Below are positions 5,686-6,449 of a stretch of DNA of 6,449 bases, one piece after another. Every line of letters starts with the position of its first letter. The first letter of the stretch is position 1. This DNA is from Planctomycetales bacterium (GTDB lineage: Bacteria > Planctomycetota > Phycisphaerae > SM23-33): NCBI GenBank assembly GCA_030631125.1, contig DAOVLS010000138.1, positions 1-6,449 of the forward strand, read 5' to 3'. A program made the translations under genes and the position numbers. The notes beneath the pieces were generated by a model. It saw nothing but the letters and a program-made list of their open reading frames with translations, was not told the DNA's origin and searched no databases.

Positions 5686-6449
5686 TTGAAGAAAATAACA
5701 CTTGGATACTTTTTGATTCTTTCTTTCATCGCTGGATGCACCGCTGCCGTTGATGTTCCCGGGCAAGGAAAGGTGGGCCTATCGGCCCAGCCTACCGCTC
5801 TGGCTGAAATCGTCGCCCGGTCGGCCACCGAATCGGGCGTTACCGTAGCCAAACTTTCCAACGGCCTGACTGTAATCGTCGCCGAGAACCATAACGCCCC
5901 GGTTGTCTGCGTCAAAGCGTATGTTCGCGCCGGCGGGCTGTATGAAAAGGAATGGCTCGGAGCGGGACTCAGCCACTTATGCGAGCACCTCGTGGCGAAG
6001 GAATCCATCCACGAGATGCCCGGCGGCGTGGCTTCGCATTCGTCGGGGGAGAAACGCTCTCGAACACTCGAAATCGGCGGACAGTCAAATGCAAACACAG
6101 GCCAGGCCCGCACCTGTTACTACATCGCAGCCTCGTCGAGCAAAACGATGCAATGCGTGGACCTGATTGCCGATCAGGTCTCCCGACCGAACATCACGCA
6201 GTCCGATTTCGATCGCGAGCACGGCGTCGTCCAGCGTGAACTGGAAATGGGCAAGGACAATCCGTCGCGGCACATGTGGTATGCGCACGCAGCCGACCTT
6301 TACGGAACACATCCCGCCGCCGTACCGGTAATCGGATTCGCCGAGCCGCTGAGCAAACTGACGCGGGACGATGTGCTGGCCTACGTCAAACGAATGTACG
6401 TGCCGCAGAATATCATCTTCGTCGTCGCCGGCGACGTGGACACCGCCGC
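5686..6449 (+). CDS. Lipoprotein zinc peptidase of family M16 (3' end outside window)
   Basis: The frame starts at TTG 5686 and is open to the right edge, giving 254 residues of a protein normally over 400 residues. Residues 1-18 are a lipoprotein signal (MKK, hydrophobic stretch, lipobox IAGC with Cys18), so the product should be exported and lipid-anchored. The peptidase domain begins near 51 (VTVAKLSNGLTVIVAEN). It carries the inverted zinc motif HLCEH (His97, Glu100, His101); the third ligand is most likely Glu185 in VVQREL, followed by DNP, Y..HPAAVPVIG and Y.PQNIIFVVAGD, all typical of M16. The zinc motif is the sign of an active subunit rather than the inactive partner. The spacing from His101 to Glu185 (83 residues between) is somewhat longer than the roughly 76 typical of pitrilysin, because of an extra Ser/Gly-rich loop near 105-127. 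Residues 29-37 are encoded by a palindromic repeat. The substrate is unknown; family members degrade peptides or process exported proteins. Confidence 0.92.
   Translation, partial: MKKITLGYFLILSFIAGCTAAVDVPGQGKVGLSAQPTALAEIVARSATESGVTVAKLSNGLTVIVAENHNAPVVCVKAYVRAGGLYEKEWLGAGLSHLCEHLVAKESIHEMPGGVASHSSGEKRSRTLEIGGQSNANTGQARTCYYIAASSSKTMQCVDLIADQVSRPNITQSDFDREHGVVQRELEMGKDNPSRHMWYAHAADLYGTHPAAVPVIGFAEPLSKLTRDDVLAYVKRMYVPQNIIFVVAGDVDTA
5770..5795 (-). repeat. Palindromic repeat, short copy, inside the M16 coding sequence
   Basis: On the minus strand this reads GTAGGCTGGG (5795-5786), CGAT, then AGGCCCACCTT (5780-5770), sharing both arms with the copy at 5616-5668 but without its extra internal segment. 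It folds with TGGGCC (5774-5779) against GGCCCA (5784-5789) around TATC. It is in frame with the peptidase and encodes KVGLSAQPT (residues 29-37), between the lipobox and the folded domain. Confidence 0.65.

Noticed and set aside
5257..5766. Minus-strand open frame across the response regulator and M16 start
   Set aside because: It is antisense to the phospho-acceptor region and crosses the repeat; no supporting motif.
5903..6239. Alternative plus-strand frames overlapping the M16 gene
   Set aside because: The frame from TTG 5686 has the lipobox, HLCEH and other M16 motifs; the alternatives have none.
1..6449. CRISPR array, defence system, prophage or transposon
   Set aside because: No regularly spaced direct repeats, no transposase, integrase or nuclease-effector gene, and no tRNA are present; the genes are housekeeping or common accessory types.

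Overview
The window is a GC-rich bacterial chromosomal fragment. It holds six protein-coding genes, two of them cut by the window edges, plus short intergenic gaps. The base composition, the heparinase-type polysaccharide lyase, the stand-alone receiver protein, the lipoprotein M16 peptidase and the short GTAGGCTGGG...CCCACCTT palindromic repeats suggest a Planctomycetota (Phycisphaerae-like) genome, probably from an environmental assembly. That placement is inference; no rRNA or other taxonomic marker is present.

Layout: (1) positions 1-1136, plus strand: the C-terminal part of a heparinase II/III-like protein. (2) 1137-1249: a convergent intergenic gap with a strong two-tier hairpin that would suit a terminator for the minus-strand genes. 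(3) 1250-5075, minus strand: a compact run read right to left as priA (replication-restart helicase), then a DUF1284-like small cysteine protein (13 nt gap, with its ribosome binding site overlapping the priA stop codon), then a membrane protein with a C-terminal YdcF/DUF218 domain (30-48 nt gap). These three look like one transcription unit. (4) 5076-5136: a 61 nt divergent control region. (5) 5137-5610, plus strand: a single-domain response regulator. (6) 5686-6449, plus strand: the N-terminal 254 residues of a lipoprotein zinc peptidase of family M16, running off the right edge.

The genes are mostly housekeeping or ordinary accessory functions and no complete new multi-gene system is evident. 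The most notable sequence signal is a pair of related palindromic repeats in opposite orientation around the start of the M16 gene. One lies in the spacer after the response regulator, with the regulator's stop codon inside a duplicated edge of it. The other lies in frame inside the M16 coding sequence, where it encodes part of the linker after the lipobox. Together they could base-pair across the M16 ribosome binding site and start. The second item is the priA/DUF1284-like/ydcF-like gene run, in which the DUF1284-like protein has lost one of the family's usual cysteines.

No intergenic stretch exceeds 300 bases; the largest is 113 nt (1137-1249). I saw no tRNA, rRNA, CRISPR array, transposase or attachment site.
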